A stretch of 64,000 nt of DNA from Streptomyces sp. A3M-1-3 (GCF_024213665.1 NZ_JANAVP010000010.1:62001-126000), one strand, 5' to 3'; numbered from the stretch's first letter, positions 16,989-27,597 are shown. Program-made: numbers and translations. The notes: generated by a model not told the origin, from the letters alone.

Positions 16989-18194
16989 TCAGGCTGCCCG
17001 TTCAGCGGTGGCCGACGCCTCGCCGCGCTTGGCCTGCAACTGCTGCTGGCGCTTGGCACCTCCTGAGACGCGGTGCAAGCTGTACGCACCGGGCTTGTGT
17101 GCCTCCTCTGCCAGGTGCTTGACGATGCCCTTGCACACGAACTCCTTGAGCCTCGCGCCAGGGCGACCGTCGATGTGGAACCACAGCGCGACGTCGGACC
17201 TGTGGGCGAACTGGAAGATACCGGCGCGTCGGCCCAGGCTGATGCACTGGCCGGCGAACACCTGGTTGAGGGTCGAGGGCTGCTCACCCGCGATCCGGCT
17301 GAGCACCGTGTCGGCGGCCCGCGCGCCCAGAGGCATCGCGGCCTGGCAGCTCATCCGCAGCGGCAGGCCTGACGGCGCCGCCGAGTCCCCGGCCGCGACG
17401 ATGCGCTCGTCGTCCACGCTCGTCAGCGTCTCGTCCGTGAGCAGGCGGCCCAGGGCGTCGGTGCTCAGCCCGCTGCGCATGGCCAGGTCCGGCACGCCGA
17501 AGCCGGCGGTCCAGATGGTCACCTGGCTCGGCAGCTCGCGGTCGTCACCGAGCCGCACAGCATCGCGGGTCACCGCCGTCACCTTCGCGTCGGAGCCTTC
17601 GAGCACGGTCACCCCGAGCGCCGCCAGCCGCCCGGCCACCGAGCGTCGACCCCGAGGGTGCAGGTACGGGCCGAGCACCCCGCCGCAGACCAGGGTCACG
17701 GCGCGGCCCGCCTCCGCCAGCTCGGCGGCGGTCTCGATGCCGGTCGGACCGGCTCCGACCACCGTCACCGCGGCCGTCGCGGGAGCGGCGTCGACGACCG
17801 GCCGCAGCCGCTGCGCCTCCTCCAGGCCGGCGATCGGGTAGGCGAACTCGGCCGCTCCGGGCACGCGCGGGTCCGCGCTGCCACTGCCCACCGCGTAGAT
17901 CAGGTAGTCGTAGCCGACCCTGCCGCCCGACGCCAACGCCACGCTGCGGTCGGCCGCGTCGATCCGTGCCACGGTGTCGACCACCAGCCGGACGCCCTCG
18001 GCCAGGACCTCTCGGTAGTCGACGACCGCGTCGTCGGACCCGCCCACCAGTTGGTGCAGGCGGACGCGCTCGACGAAGGTCGGGCGCGGGTTGATCAGCG
18101 TCACGGTCACGTCGTCGCGCTGCGTCAGGCGATTGGCCGCCATGACGCCGGCGTATCCGCCGCCGATCACGACCACATCGGTGTTCCCAGTCAT
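16989..18194 (-). CDS. FAD-dependent NAD(P)H oxidoreductase (NDH-2-like), ECF41 partner
   Basis: A 401-aa flavoprotein with an N-terminal FAD-binding motif VVVIGGGYAGVMAANRL, a second nucleotide-binding motif VTVVGAGPTGIETAAELAEAG near residue 150, and the GDSAAP FAD motif, as in type II NADH dehydrogenases and ferredoxin-reductase-like enzymes. The start has GAAGGAG upstream. About 35-61 nt upstream lies a sequence matching the ECF41 promoter, so the downstream sigma factor probably drives this gene. Physiological electron acceptor unknown. Confidence 0.88.
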   Translation of the reverse strand: MTGNTDVVVIGGGYAGVMAANRLTQRDDVTVTLINPRPTFVERVRLHQLVGGSDDAVVDYREVLAEGVRLVVDTVARIDAADRSVALASGGRVGYDYLIYAVGSGSADPRVPGAAEFAYPIAGLEEAQRLRPVVDAAPATAAVTVVGAGPTGIETAAELAEAGRAVTLVCGGVLGPYLHPRGRRSVAGRLAALGVTVLEGSDAKVTAVTRDAVRLGDDRELPSQVTIWTAGFGVPDLAMRSGLSTDALGRLLTDETLTSVDDERIVAAGDSAAPSGLPLRMSCQAAMPLGARAADTVLSRIAGEQPSTLNQVFAGQCISLGRRAGIFQFAHRSDVALWFHIDGRPGARLKEFVCKGIVKHLAEEAHKPGAYSLHRVSGGAKRQQQLQAKRGEASATAERAA

Positions 18195-18228
18195 GGTGTC
18201 TCCTTCGTTTCAAGCGGTTCGGGCACAA

Positions 18229-18255
18229 GACACCGCCTGATCGATCCCTGTGACA
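18229..18255 (-). promoter_or_regulatory. Candidate ECF41-dependent promoter
   Basis: On the minus strand TGTCACA (18255-18249) is followed by exactly 16 nt and TGTC (18232-18229). The published ECF41 promoter consensus is TGTCACA-N16-CGTC, so the -35 matches 7/7, the spacing is exact and the -10 matches 3/4. It sits 35 nt upstream of the oxidoreductase start. No comparable site is visible in front of the sigma gene itself. Confidence 0.75.
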
Positions 18256-18297
18256 GCATGTGAGGCAGATCACTCCACAGGCGTGGCAGCCTGGACG

Positions 18298-18363
18298 GAT
18301 TCCGGGCCCGACCGCTGGGACGTCACCGGCGCCGTCATCTGCTTGGCCGGTCTCGCCGTCGCG
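18298..18363 (+). pseudogene. Fragment of a YnfA-family membrane protein gene
   Basis: One frame reads DSGPDRWDVTGAVICLAGLAV, which resembles the C-terminal helix of YnfA/UPF0060 small membrane proteins (usual form near PDRYDxIGAxICLxGVAVIM). Neither the N-terminal three helices nor the expected MYAPR end is present. It is a short remnant on the plus strand between the oxidoreductase promoter and the transposase remnant. Confidence 0.5.
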
Positions 18364-18476
18364 AAGCTGGTGACGACCAGTGGCTGGCCGAGAACGGAGG
18401 CGAGGCCCTGGCGGCGCCGTACAGCCGGTACCTGGACCGCAGCGTCAGGATCACCCTGATCCCGTCCCAGCCGTAG
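18363..18476 (+). pseudogene. Unassigned C-terminal coding fragment
   Basis: A second plus-strand frame directly abutting the YnfA fragment reads EAGDDQWLAENGGEALAAPY and ends SVRITLIPSQP with a stop at 18476. Codon use is coding-like but there is no start, and I do not recognise the family. It is best seen as debris of a disrupted gene. Confidence 0.3.
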
Positions 18477-18481
18477 CCCGT

Positions 18482-18582
18482 TCAGTCCTCGCGGCCGTCG
18501 TCATCGTCGTCCAGCTCGACCGCGTCCGGGTCGCGCAGGGGCCGCAGCCCCTCGCGCGGGACGGACGCGGTGAAGCTGTAGC
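18482..18582 (-). pseudogene. Unassigned acidic C-terminal fragment joined to the transposase remnant
   Basis: Past the point where transposase similarity ends, another minus-strand frame reads YSFTASVPREGLRPLRDPDA and continues with an Asp-rich tail to a stop at 18482. It looks like the true C-terminus of some other protein, cut off by the rearrangement. I do not recognise the family. Confidence 0.35.
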
Positions 18583-18597
18583 GCGGCGCGCAGGTAG

Positions 18598-20149
18598 TAC
18601 TGGTCGACGTGGACCAGGCGGGAGCGGGTGAGCGCCCCGTGGTTCGGGTTGATGACCGGGGTCATGCCGATGTTGCACGCCTCGGAGACGAGCAGGGCCA
18701 CGACCGAGGTGGTCAGGTCCTTCATGCGGGTCCTGCCGTCGCCCAGGTGTACGAAGGCGTCCAGGAACCCGGTCCAGGAGTGCACCCTGAACAGCAGGTC
18801 CGGCAGGTCGATCTTCGGGAGCATCTTCTCGACCCGGCCGCGCAGCCACGAAAGCGACTTCGGCTCACCCAGCGCGTGGAGCTTCTCCACGTTCAGCTTC
18901 GCCCTGCCGTTGGGCTGGACCCCGATGCTGATCTTCGCGTCTGTGCCGGCCTCCTCCAGGCGCTCGGCCATCTGCTTCCACGTCGCGTCCAGTACCCCGG
19001 TCAGCTCCCGCCGGTGCTGCTCGGCGTCCTCGTCCTGGCTCAGGCCCGCCAGGACGTCCTCGCGCACCGCCTCCCGGCCCTTGCCCTCCAGCAGGCGGGC
19101 GCGCGGGTCGGACCAGCGGTGCGCGGGGGACGCGAAGATGTCGCGGCGCTTGAGCGCGCGGAACGGCTGCTCCAGCACGCACACCACGTACGCGTCGCGG
19201 TCCACCGCTCCCTGGGGCAGCTCGGCGTTGGCGTACACCGCCTTGCGCCAGTGCGCCGGCACCAGCTTGTCGTCGACCTCCCGCGGCAGCAGCGGCTTCT
19301 CGCCCACCTTCCGCCGCGACAGCGCGGGCAGCCGTTTCACCCCGGCCAGGATGCGCGTCCCGCCGGTCGCCGCGTCCAGCGCCTTTGACTCGCCCAGCAG
19401 CGACAGGAACGGCTTGACCGTGTTGTAGCGCAGCGCCAGCGCGCCGCGCATGGCGGTCTCCGCCGAGTCGTCGTCCTCCGGGACCAGGCTCACCACCGTG
19501 GCCGCCGCACTCGACAGCGCGGCACGGGGCGCGACCTCCTCCAGGGCCGCCCACAGGGCGGCCACATCCACATCCGAGCCGGTCTCCTCGATGAGCTCCA
19601 GCTCCTCGATGATCACCTTCGCCGCGCGGGCCACGATCCGCGACGCCTTCTCCAACTGCGGCAGGGTGGAGAGCCGTTGCTGCCTGTGGCCCGCTTCGCC
19701 GTGCTGATCAGCCGGGTGGCCATCAGCACCTCGAACAGATCCAGCGCGTCGTCGATCGCCTTAGCCTCCAGGTGGCGCATCACCGCGGTGAGCATCGCCG
19801 TGCGTTTGGGCTCCGGGGTCCGCTCCAGCTTCGGCGCCTTGGTGCCCAGCCCGTAGCGGGCCAGCGCGGACAGCCTGTTCGGCGGGACCTGCTCCAGCTT
19901 CAGGCAGCCCAGCTGGAACGCGGAGATCTCATCGACCCGCTGCAACGCGCCCTTCATCGCGGTACCGGTGGTCCGCGTCGGGGGCCGGCGCATCCGCTCC
20001 AGCTCCGAGTACCGCCTGCCCTCCGGTGTCTTCAGCGTGGCGACCAGGTCGCCGGGCAGCGCCGGGTCCGCCCGCCGGGCGGCCTTCGCGACCGTGGTGT
20101 GCAGCCTCTTCTCCGCGATGGTGCGGACCTCGGAGACCCCTTGCCGTAG
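18598..20149 (-). pseudogene. tnpA: Tn3-family transposase remnant (TnpA, both ends missing)
   Basis: Two minus-strand frames together give about 515 residues of a Tn3-type transposase. The first (20149 to about 19690) holds VPPNRLSALARYGLGTKAP and MLTAVMRHLEAKAIDDALDLF. The second (about 19690 to 18598) holds AYVVCVLEQPFRALKRRDIF, RWSDPRARLL, DLLFRVHSWTGFLDAF and VSEACNIGMTPV, ending RLVHVDQYYLRA. A frameshift near 19690 and loss of both ends, including part of the DDE domain, make it inactive. Its left end is fused inside the macrodomain gene. No terminal inverted repeats or tnpR were found. Confidence 0.85.
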
Positions 20150-20340
20150 TGCGAGGCGCGCAGCGCGCGGCACTCCGCGAGGATCTCCGGGCCGCCCAGG
20201 CGGTGGATGGCCCCGTCGACGCCCCCGCCGCCGAGCAGCGAGGAGTTGGCCGCGTTCACGACGGCGTCGACCTGCTGCTCGGTGATGTCTCCGCGGACCA
20301 GAGCGATGTGGGGCATCGGGCCTGTCATCGGGCCTGTCAT
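20137..20340 (-). pseudogene. Truncated macrodomain (O-acetyl-ADP-ribose deacetylase) gene
   Basis: The ATG at 20340 overlaps the stop of the upstream oxidoreductase gene (ATGA). The product begins with a repeated MTGPMTGP, then [20 protein letters not shown] with the ADP-ribose-binding [18 protein letters not shown], and proceeds to [11 protein letters not shown]. There the sequence switches to Tn3 transposase, losing the C-terminal 90-100 residues of the fold. The intact gene would have consumed sirtuin products. The 12-nt repeat at its start (ATGACAGGCCCG twice) offers several in-frame starts. Confidence 0.82.
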
Positions 20341-21755
20341 CGGGCCTCCCTCAGTCGGCGCCAGACCGCCTTCGCGGCGTTGTGCCCGGACATGCCGTGC
20401 ACGCCGGGCCCCGGCGGGGTGGCGGAGGAGCAGAGGAAGACCGCCGGGTGCGGGGTGCTGTACGGGAAGAGGGAGATCTTCGGCCGCAGCAGCAGCTGGA
20501 TGCCCGTGGCGGCGCCGCAGGCGATGTCCCCGCCGATGTAGTTGGCGTTGCGGGCGGCGAGCTCGGGCGGGCCGGCAGTGGCGCGGGCCAGCACGCGGTC
20601 CCGGAAGCCGGGGGCGAAGCGCTCGATCTGCCGCTCGACAGCCTCGGTGAGGTCGCCCGTCCAGGCGTGCGGCACATGGCCGTACACCCAGAAGACGTGC
20701 TTGCCGGCGGGCGCCCGGGAGGGGTCCACCAGGCTGGGCTGGGCGGTGATCAGGAATGGTGTCCGTGGCGCCTGCCCGCCGGCCGCCTGCCGTAGGGCCG
20801 TGCCGATCTCCCGGCTGCTGGGCCCGATCTGGACGGTGCCGGCCGCCCGCGGTTCCTTCGCGGTCCACGGCACGGGCCCGTCCAGCGCGTAATCGATCTT
20901 GAACACCGATGCGCCGTACCGGTAGCTGTCGTACGTGCTGCCAAGGTCCGCGATGCGGGCCAGCGCGGTCGGCGAGGTGTCGAAGACGTAGGCGCGGGCG
21001 GGCGGGAGGTCGTCGAGCCGCTTCACCTCGAAGTCGGTGTGGACGACGCCGCCGAGGTCGCGCAGGTAGGCGGCGAGGGCGTCCGAGATCGACTGCGAGC
21101 CGCCGCGCGGCATCGGCCAGCCGTTCGCGTGCGCGGCGAGAGCGAACACCAGGCCCACCGCGCTGGTGGCGATGCCGCCCAGCGGTGCCATGACATGGGC
21201 GACGAGCCCGGCGAACAGGGCACGCGCCTTGTCGTCGCGGAAGCGGCGCATCAGCCATGTCGACGGCGGCAGCCCGTCGATACCGAAGCGGGCGAGGGTG
21301 AACGGGTCGCGCGGCAGCGCGGTGAGCGGCAGCGACATGAAGTCGCGGGCGAGGGTGTCCCACTTGCCGAGGTACGGGGCGACGAGCCGCCGGTACGTAC
21401 CGGCGTCCCGGGGCCCGAAGGACAGCGCCGTCTCCGCGACCGAGCGGGAGAGCACGGCCGCCGTGCCGTCGTCGAACGGGTGGGCCATGGGCAGCTCGGG
21501 GTGCAGCCACTGAAGCCCGTACCGGTCGAGCGGCATGGCCCGGAACGCGGGCGAGCCGGCACCCAGCGGATGCACGGCGGAACAGGGGTCGTGACGGAAG
21601 CCGGGGAGGGTCAGTTCTTCGGTCCGCGCTCCCCCGCCGACCGTGTCACTGGCCTCGAAGACTTCCACCGAGAAGCCGCGGCGGGCGAGTTCGACGGCGG
21701 CGGTCAGTCCGTTGGGCCCCGCCCCCACGATCACGGCATCGACAATCGACGGCAC
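20337..21755 (-). CDS. FAD-dependent oxidoreductase, phytoene-desaturase-like
   Basis: A 472-aa flavoprotein of the CrtI/PYROXD2-like group. The N-terminus has the dinucleotide-binding motif [20 protein letters not shown], followed by [13 protein letters not shown]; the C-terminal flavin motif is seen as [14 protein letters not shown]. No carotenoid genes are nearby, so carotenoid desaturation is not implied; homologues of this subgroup are widespread and mostly uncharacterised. It was probably in an operon with the macrodomain gene before that was cut. Confidence 0.85.
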   Translation of the reverse strand: MPSIVDAVIVGAGPNGLTAAVELARRGFSVEVFEASDTVGGGARTEELTLPGFRHDPCSAVHPLGAGSPAFRAMPLDRYGLQWLHPELPMAHPFDDGTAAVLSRSVAETALSFGPRDAGTYRRLVAPYLGKWDTLARDFMSLPLTALPRDPFTLARFGIDGLPPSTWLMRRFRDDKARALFAGLVAHVMAPLGGIATSAVGLVFALAAHANGWPMPRGGSQSISDALAAYLRDLGGVVHTDFEVKRLDDLPPARAYVFDTSPTALARIADLGSTYDSYRYGASVFKIDYALDGPVPWTAKEPRAAGTVQIGPSSREIGTALRQAAGGQAPRTPFLITAQPSLVDPSRAPAGKHVFWVYGHVPHAWTGDLTEAVERQIERFAPGFRDRVLARATAGPPELAARNANYIGGDIACGAATGIQLLLRPKISLFPYSTPHPAVFLCSSATPPGPGVHGMSGHNAAKAVWRRLREAR

Positions 21756-22406
21756 CTTCGGACTCCTTTGTCAGCCGACGGCCAGGAGCACCAGGGTATT
21801 CCCGATGGGTGACAGTCCGTACGGCGGTGGCCTCGCGGCGGTCGAATCCCCGGCCGGTGGGCGGCCACCACCGGCGGGGCGGACACGGCAAGCCCCCGGC
21901 AACAACGGGCGCGCCGGGGCCGCAGCGGCGCGACCCGGTGCCCTGGGTGGGGCCGCGGCGCGACCCTGGGCGCGCCGGGGCCGGGGAGGCGGCGCGCGCC
22001 GACACCCTGGGCCGGCAACGCGTCCGTCTCCCCCCGGGGGTCCCTACGCGCCACACCCTGAGCAGCCCGCCCCAGCCCCTCGCTCACCCAGCACCCGCAC
22101 CGCTGCCACCCCGGTCACGCGCGGCCGCCGCAGCAACGCCCCCGTCTCTACGGGGGTCCCTGCGCGGCACCCGCCGAGCAGCCCGCCCGCCGCACCCGCA
22201 CCGCCGCCACCCCCTCACGCGCGGCCGCCGCGCGGCAACGCCCCCGTCTCTGGGGTCCCTGCGCGGCACAAGCCGAGCAGCCCGCCCCAACCTCGCGCTC
22301 AGCCAGCACCCGCACCGCCGTCGCGCGGCCATCGCCCGACAGCCCCCCGTCCCTGGGGTCCCTGCGCGGCGCCCCCTGAACGGCCCCGCCCGCCGCCGCG
22401 TCGTGC
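21756..22406. other. 650-bp repeat-rich non-coding tract
   Basis: No gene is supported on either strand; the long frames that cross it have repetitive Pro/Ala/Arg composition. Its right two-thirds are made of imperfect tandem repeats described separately. The left part, 21756-22030, is very GC-rich with scattered GCGGCGCGACCC-like blocks. Confidence 0.7.
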
Positions 22407-22440
22407 TCAGCCCCGCAGCAAGTCCCGCACCCGCACCGCC
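22039..22440. repeat. Four imperfect tandem repeats of about 100-120 bp
   Basis: The block GGTCCCT(A/G)CGCG occurs at 22039, 22156, 22254 and 22357, and the block CACCCGCACCGC at 22092, 22193, 22307 and 22428. Other shared words such as CGAGCAGCCCGCCC keep the same order. The last copy runs into the 3' end of the inositol-monophosphatase-family gene, so the array seems to have grown by duplicating the end of that gene with its downstream flank. Confidence 0.8.
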
Positions 22441-23228
22441 GTCGCCCGGTCTCGTGCGGCCGTGAATGGCAGGGCGTTTCCGCCCGTGATGCGGAACGGC
22501 TCGCCCGCGATCGTCGTCTGTGCGCCGCCCGCCTCCGCGACCAGCAGCATGCCCGCCGCGTGGTCCCAGGCGTTCTCCCACGAGAACGCCACCGCGTCCA
22601 GCTCGCCGCGCGCGACCGACAGGTACTCCAGGCCCGCCGAGCCGCAGGGCCGGGTGTGCACCCCGTCCACGTTCAGCCCGAGGAGGGCGCGCTTCTGCTC
22701 GCCGGTGGTGAAGTCCGGGTGCGACGTGGCGACTTCCAGGACCTGGCCGGGGGCCGGCGAGCCGGACCGTATGGGCTCACCGCCCAGCCGGGCGCCCCGG
22801 CCCCGTACCGCCACGGCCATCTCGTCGAGCGCCGGCGCGTACGTCCAGGACGCGAACACCTCGCCGGCCACGGCCAGTGCCACGAGCGTGCAGAACCCGG
22901 GGTCGCCGTGCACGAACTGGCGCGTGCCGTCGACCGGGTCGACGATCCATACCGGCGCCTCGCCGAGCAGCTCGTCGTACACAGCCGGGTCCGCGTGAAC
23001 CGCCTCCTCACCGACCACCACCGAGCCGGGCAGCAGGCGCGTCAGGGCCTCGGTCAGATGCTCCTCGGCCTGCCGGTCGGCCACCGTGACGAGGTCGTGC
23101 GGCCCCTTCTTCTCGACGATCTCGTGCGCGGCGAGCTGCCGGAAGCGGGGCATGATCTCGGCCGCGGCCGCCTTGCGTACCGCCTCCTCGACCTCGGTCA
23201 GGTCACCTGCGAGAAAGTCATCGATCAT
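22407..23228 (-). CDS. Inositol-monophosphatase-family phosphatase
   Basis: A 273-aa Mg-dependent phosphatase. The family motifs are present: VVGEEAVH (metal ligands), WIVDPVDGTRQF, and WENAWDHAAGMLLVAEAGG. Substrates in this family include inositol phosphates, histidinol phosphate and PAP; none is indicated by neighbours. I chose the ATG at 23228 (MIDDFLAGDLTEVE), because the open frame upstream overlaps the promoter region of the divergent gene. The 3' end is the source or last copy of the repeat array downstream. Confidence 0.88.
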   Translation of the reverse strand: MIDDFLAGDLTEVEEAVRKAAAAEIMPRFRQLAAHEIVEKKGPHDLVTVADRQAEEHLTEALTRLLPGSVVVGEEAVHADPAVYDELLGEAPVWIVDPVDGTRQFVHGDPGFCTLVALAVAGEVFASWTYAPALDEMAVAVRGRGARLGGEPIRSGSPAPGQVLEVATSHPDFTTGEQKRALLGLNVDGVHTRPCGSAGLEYLSVARGELDAVAFSWENAWDHAAGMLLVAEAGGAQTTIAGEPFRITGGNALPFTAARDRATAVRVRDLLRG

Positions 23229-23337
23229 GCATCCAGCAAAGCACGCCCCACCGACAATCCCCACCCTCCCCGTAACCGGCCGGTGGATTCCAGGTGAAGC
23301 CTGCGGTGGCGGTGACAGCCCGGCCGTTCGTCCGCGC

Positions 23338-24233
23338 ATGCCGGCGCTGACCTGCACGAGTCCGGCGGTCCCCGGTTTGCTGGTCGAATCGGCCGACGGC
23401 GGGCGGCTACTGGTCCGCCAGGGCACGGAGTACGTCCCGTTCGCCGCGCAACGCGCGAGCCACCGCGGCGTGTACTTCGCCCGTACGGGCCGGTACGTCT
23501 CGCCCCTGCCGCCGCTGCGGGCCGGTCTCGCCCGGTCCCGCCGCGCCGCCGCTGCGGGCGAGGACGAGTGGCTCGCCGGGTGGGCCCACTACCTCGCGGC
23601 CGGCTTGCGGGCGAGCACCAACGGCCCTCTGCACCAGGGCGACTGGCATCTCTCCCGCGGCATGCCCCGGGGATGGGACGTGGCGGCGCACTGGTCACAG
23701 GTGCTCGCGTTCGATCCCGACCGTGGCCACCTCACCTGGTTCGGATACGGCGACCCGGTGGAGGCGGCCCGCGATCTTCTGCCCCTGCGGCCGCTGCCTC
23801 CCACCCACTCCGCCCGGGTCAGGGCTTACCGCCGCCAATACCGGGAGGGCATCCTGCCGCCCGTACTGCTGTGGTGGATCAGCGGGCTCAACTCACCGGT
23901 GGTGGTCGACGGCCATGCCCGTCTGACGGCCTCGCTCGCGGAAGCCGGGCGACCGGATGTGCTGCTGCTGTCGCGGACAGCGGACGCGACTGGCTTCCGG
24001 GCCGGGACCGGCCCGGTGCCAGGCTCGCGCTGCTGTCGGCGCTGGCTCCGTACCGCATCACGGACGACGACGTGGCGGCCTGGCGCACCCCGGAGCACGC
24101 GGACCACTGTCTGGTGCACCTGGTCGCGTTCGGCGCGTTCACGGCGGTCGAGCGCGTCGAGTCCTTGCTCGGCGGCGCGCCGGAGACCTCCGGTTCCGCT
24201 TCGGTTGAGCGACCGGCACAACCGTCCCACTGA
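23338..24233 (+). pseudogene. Conserved hypothetical gene with a frameshift
   Basis: From the ATG at 23338 a well-behaved frame runs about 220 codons (VPGLLVESADGGRLLVRQGT, RGVYFARTGRYVSPLPPL, LPPVLLWWISGLNSPVVVDG). Near position 24005 coding character moves to another frame, which continues with RLALLSALAPYRITDDDVAAW and ends at 24233. In the original frame the sequence degenerates into Arg/Ser-rich text. This means either a real frameshift or a base-call error. I recall similar proteins in other Streptomyces but no function. No signal peptide or membrane segment. Confidence 0.65.
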
Positions 24234-24323
24234 CCCCACTGTTCCTCTGGGGGGCTCGTGTGGCACATTCATCCCACTCCGCTTGCGAGTACCCGTCCCT
24301 CACCGCCCCGAGAGAAGTCCGCC

Positions 24324-24989
24324 ATGCGTTCTCTACCGGTCACTCTCGCCGTGCGCCTGCTGCCGGTCGCCGTTCTCGCCACGGTCGGCTGGGCCTGGAC
24401 GTCCGGCCCGTACGCGCCCGCGACGGGTAAGGACGCGCCGCGCGCCGCCGCCTCGCCGGGGCCGCAGGCCGCCGCCGCTGCAGGTGCCGCTACGGAGGTC
24501 GCCGTGGCCCCGGTGTACGGCAAGCCCCCGGCCGCGTGCGCGGTGATCACGGCGGCGACGGTCAAGGCTCTCGTTCCGGGCGGGAAGACGGCCGGTACCG
24601 AGCTGCCTCCGGCCGACCCCTCGCACCGCCGGACCTGCTCCTGGAGCGGGCTCGACGAGTACGAGTACCACTGGCTCGATGTGACCCTCGAGGTCAGGGA
24701 CTCGGTGGACGCCGCCCGGACGGCGTACGCCAAGCGCCAGGGCAGGACGGCGGTTCCCGGCCTCGGGGACGAGGCGTCCGTCGCACGGGCGCTGACCACG
24801 GAGGACAAGCAGCAGACGCGGGAAGCGGTGGTGGTGGTCCGCGTGGAGAACGCGATGGTGACCGTCGCGTACAACGGCAGCGACTTCGAGTCGAAGGGCG
24901 CCCCGGCCGAGGCCGTGATACGTGAGGGCGCGGTACGGGCGGCGAAAGACGCCGTGGCGGCCCTGGAGAAGGCCGCGGGCGAGGACTGA
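24324..24989 (+). CDS. Putative secreted or membrane-anchored protein, DUF3558-like
   Basis: The 221-aa product starts with a hydrophobic signal-like segment (LLPVAVLATVGWAW), then an Ala/Pro-rich linker, then a domain with two cysteines about 45 residues apart (PPAACAVIT and RRTCSWSG) and GLGDEASVAR, reminiscent of actinobacterial DUF3558 lipoproteins. There is no lipobox cysteine, so it would be anchored by the N-terminal helix or released. Function unknown. It converges on the permease gene with only 24 nt between stops and no visible hairpin. Confidence 0.7.
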   Translation: MRSLPVTLAVRLLPVAVLATVGWAWTSGPYAPATGKDAPRAAASPGPQAAAAAGAATEVAVAPVYGKPPAACAVITAATVKALVPGGKTAGTELPPADPSHRRTCSWSGLDEYEYHWLDVTLEVRDSVDAARTAYAKRQGRTAVPGLGDEASVARALTTEDKQQTREAVVVVRVENAMVTVAYNGSDFESKGAPAEAVIREGAVRAAKDAVAALEKAAGED

Positions 24990-25013
24990 CCCCCGCCCGC
25001 GAGCCCCCTGGTC

Positions 25014-26546
<1,533 letters not shown>

Positions 26547-26573
26547 GGCGGCGGGACCCTTCCTCTGCGCTGG

Positions 26574-27575
26574 TCAGGAGTTCAGTGCGGGGATGATCTC
26601 GGCGCCGTACGCGTCGATCGTCGCTTCCTTCGCGTCGTGCATGTTGTAGACCGCGAACTGGTGGACACCCAGCTCGCGCAGCGCCTTCAGCTTCTCGATG
26701 TGCGCCCGGGCCGGCCCCAGCAGGCAGAACCGGTCGACGATCTCGTCGGGTACGAAGTCGGTCGACGGGTTCCCGGCGCGGCCGTGGTGGCTGTAGTCGT
26801 AGCCGTGCCGCTGCTTGATGTACGCGGTGAGGGCCTCCGGCACCATGTCCGAGTGCTCGCCGTACCGCGAGACCAGGTCGGCGACATGGTTGCCGACCAT
26901 GCCGCCGAACCACCGGCACTGCTCACGGGCGTGCGCGAGGTCGTCCCCGACGTACGCGGGCGCGGCGACGCAGATGGTGATCGAGTCCGGGTCCCGGCCG
27001 GCCTCGGCCGCGGCCGTGCGGACCGCTTTGACCATCCACTCGGTCAGGTACAGGTCGGCGAGCTGGAGGATGAAGCCGTCGGCCTTCTCCCCCGCGAGGG
27101 CCAGCGCCTTGGGCCCGTACGCCGCCATCCAGACGGGCAGCTTCCCGTTCTTCACCCACGGCAGGCGGACCGGCTGCCCGTCGACGACCGCCTCCCGGCC
27201 CTCCGCGAGGTCGCGGATGACCCCGATCGCCTCACCGAGGCGGGCCAGCGTGTTGGGTTTGCGGCCGGCGACGCGCATCGCCGAGTCGCCGCGCCCGATG
27301 CCGCACACGGTGCGGTTGCCGTACATGTCGTTGAGCGTGGCGAAGGTGGAGGCGGTGACCTCCCAGGTCCTGGTACCCGGGTTGGTGACCATGGGGCCGA
27401 CGGTGAGCTTCTGTGTATGTTCCAGAATGCGGCTGTAGATGACGAAGGGCTCCTGCCAGAGCACGGCCGAGTCGAAGGTCCAGCCGTAGCGGAAGCCGTT
27501 GCGTTCCGCGCGCCGCATCAGTCCGACAACGGCCGAGGCCGGCGGGTCGGTCTGCAGGACGAGTCCGAAGTCCAT
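26574..27575 (-). CDS. LLM-class F420-dependent oxidoreductase (TIGR03842-like)
   Basis: A 333-aa luciferase-like protein beginning MDFGLVLQTDPPASAVVGL, with RYGWTFDSAVLWQEPF, TNPGTRTWEVTAS and CGIGRGDSAMR, matching the subfamily I know as TIGR03842, which is repeatedly found with hydantoinase genes. Family members use reduced F420 or flavin. The start is the ATG at 27575. Its place between the permease and dihydropyrimidinase genes suggests a redox step on a pyrimidine or dihydropyrimidine, but the reaction is unproven. Confidence 0.88.
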   Translation of the reverse strand: MDFGLVLQTDPPASAVVGLMRRAERNGFRYGWTFDSAVLWQEPFVIYSRILEHTQKLTVGPMVTNPGTRTWEVTASTFATLNDMYGNRTVCGIGRGDSAMRVAGRKPNTLARLGEAIGVIRDLAEGREAVVDGQPVRLPWVKNGKLPVWMAAYGPKALALAGEKADGFILQLADLYLTEWMVKAVRTAAAEAGRDPDSITICVAAPAYVGDDLAHAREQCRWFGGMVGNHVADLVSRYGEHSDMVPEALTAYIKQRHGYDYSHHGRAGNPSTDFVPDEIVDRFCLLGPARAHIEKLKALRELGVHQFAVYNMHDAKEATIDAYGAEIIPALNS

Positions 27576-27597
27576 ACGTGGAACTCCCAGTTCTTCG

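Noticed and set aside
18501-19655. Intact hypothetical protein of 384 aa
   Set aside because: It is recognisable as the middle and C-terminal part of Tn3 transposase, with its N-terminal part in another frame and an unrelated out-of-frame end.
20337-21755. Carotenoid biosynthesis locus from the CrtI-like protein
   Set aside because: No crtB, crtE or cyclase genes nearby, and the protein fits the broad PYROXD2-like group better than true phytoene desaturases.
22080-22440. CRISPR array in the repeat tract
   Set aside because: Repeats are about 100-120 bp, imperfect and contiguous, with no unique spacers and no cas genes nearby.
21643-22998. 451-codon plus-strand frame across the repeat tract
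   Set aside because: Pro/Arg/Ala repeats from a GC-rich non-coding array and the antisense of the phosphatase gene.
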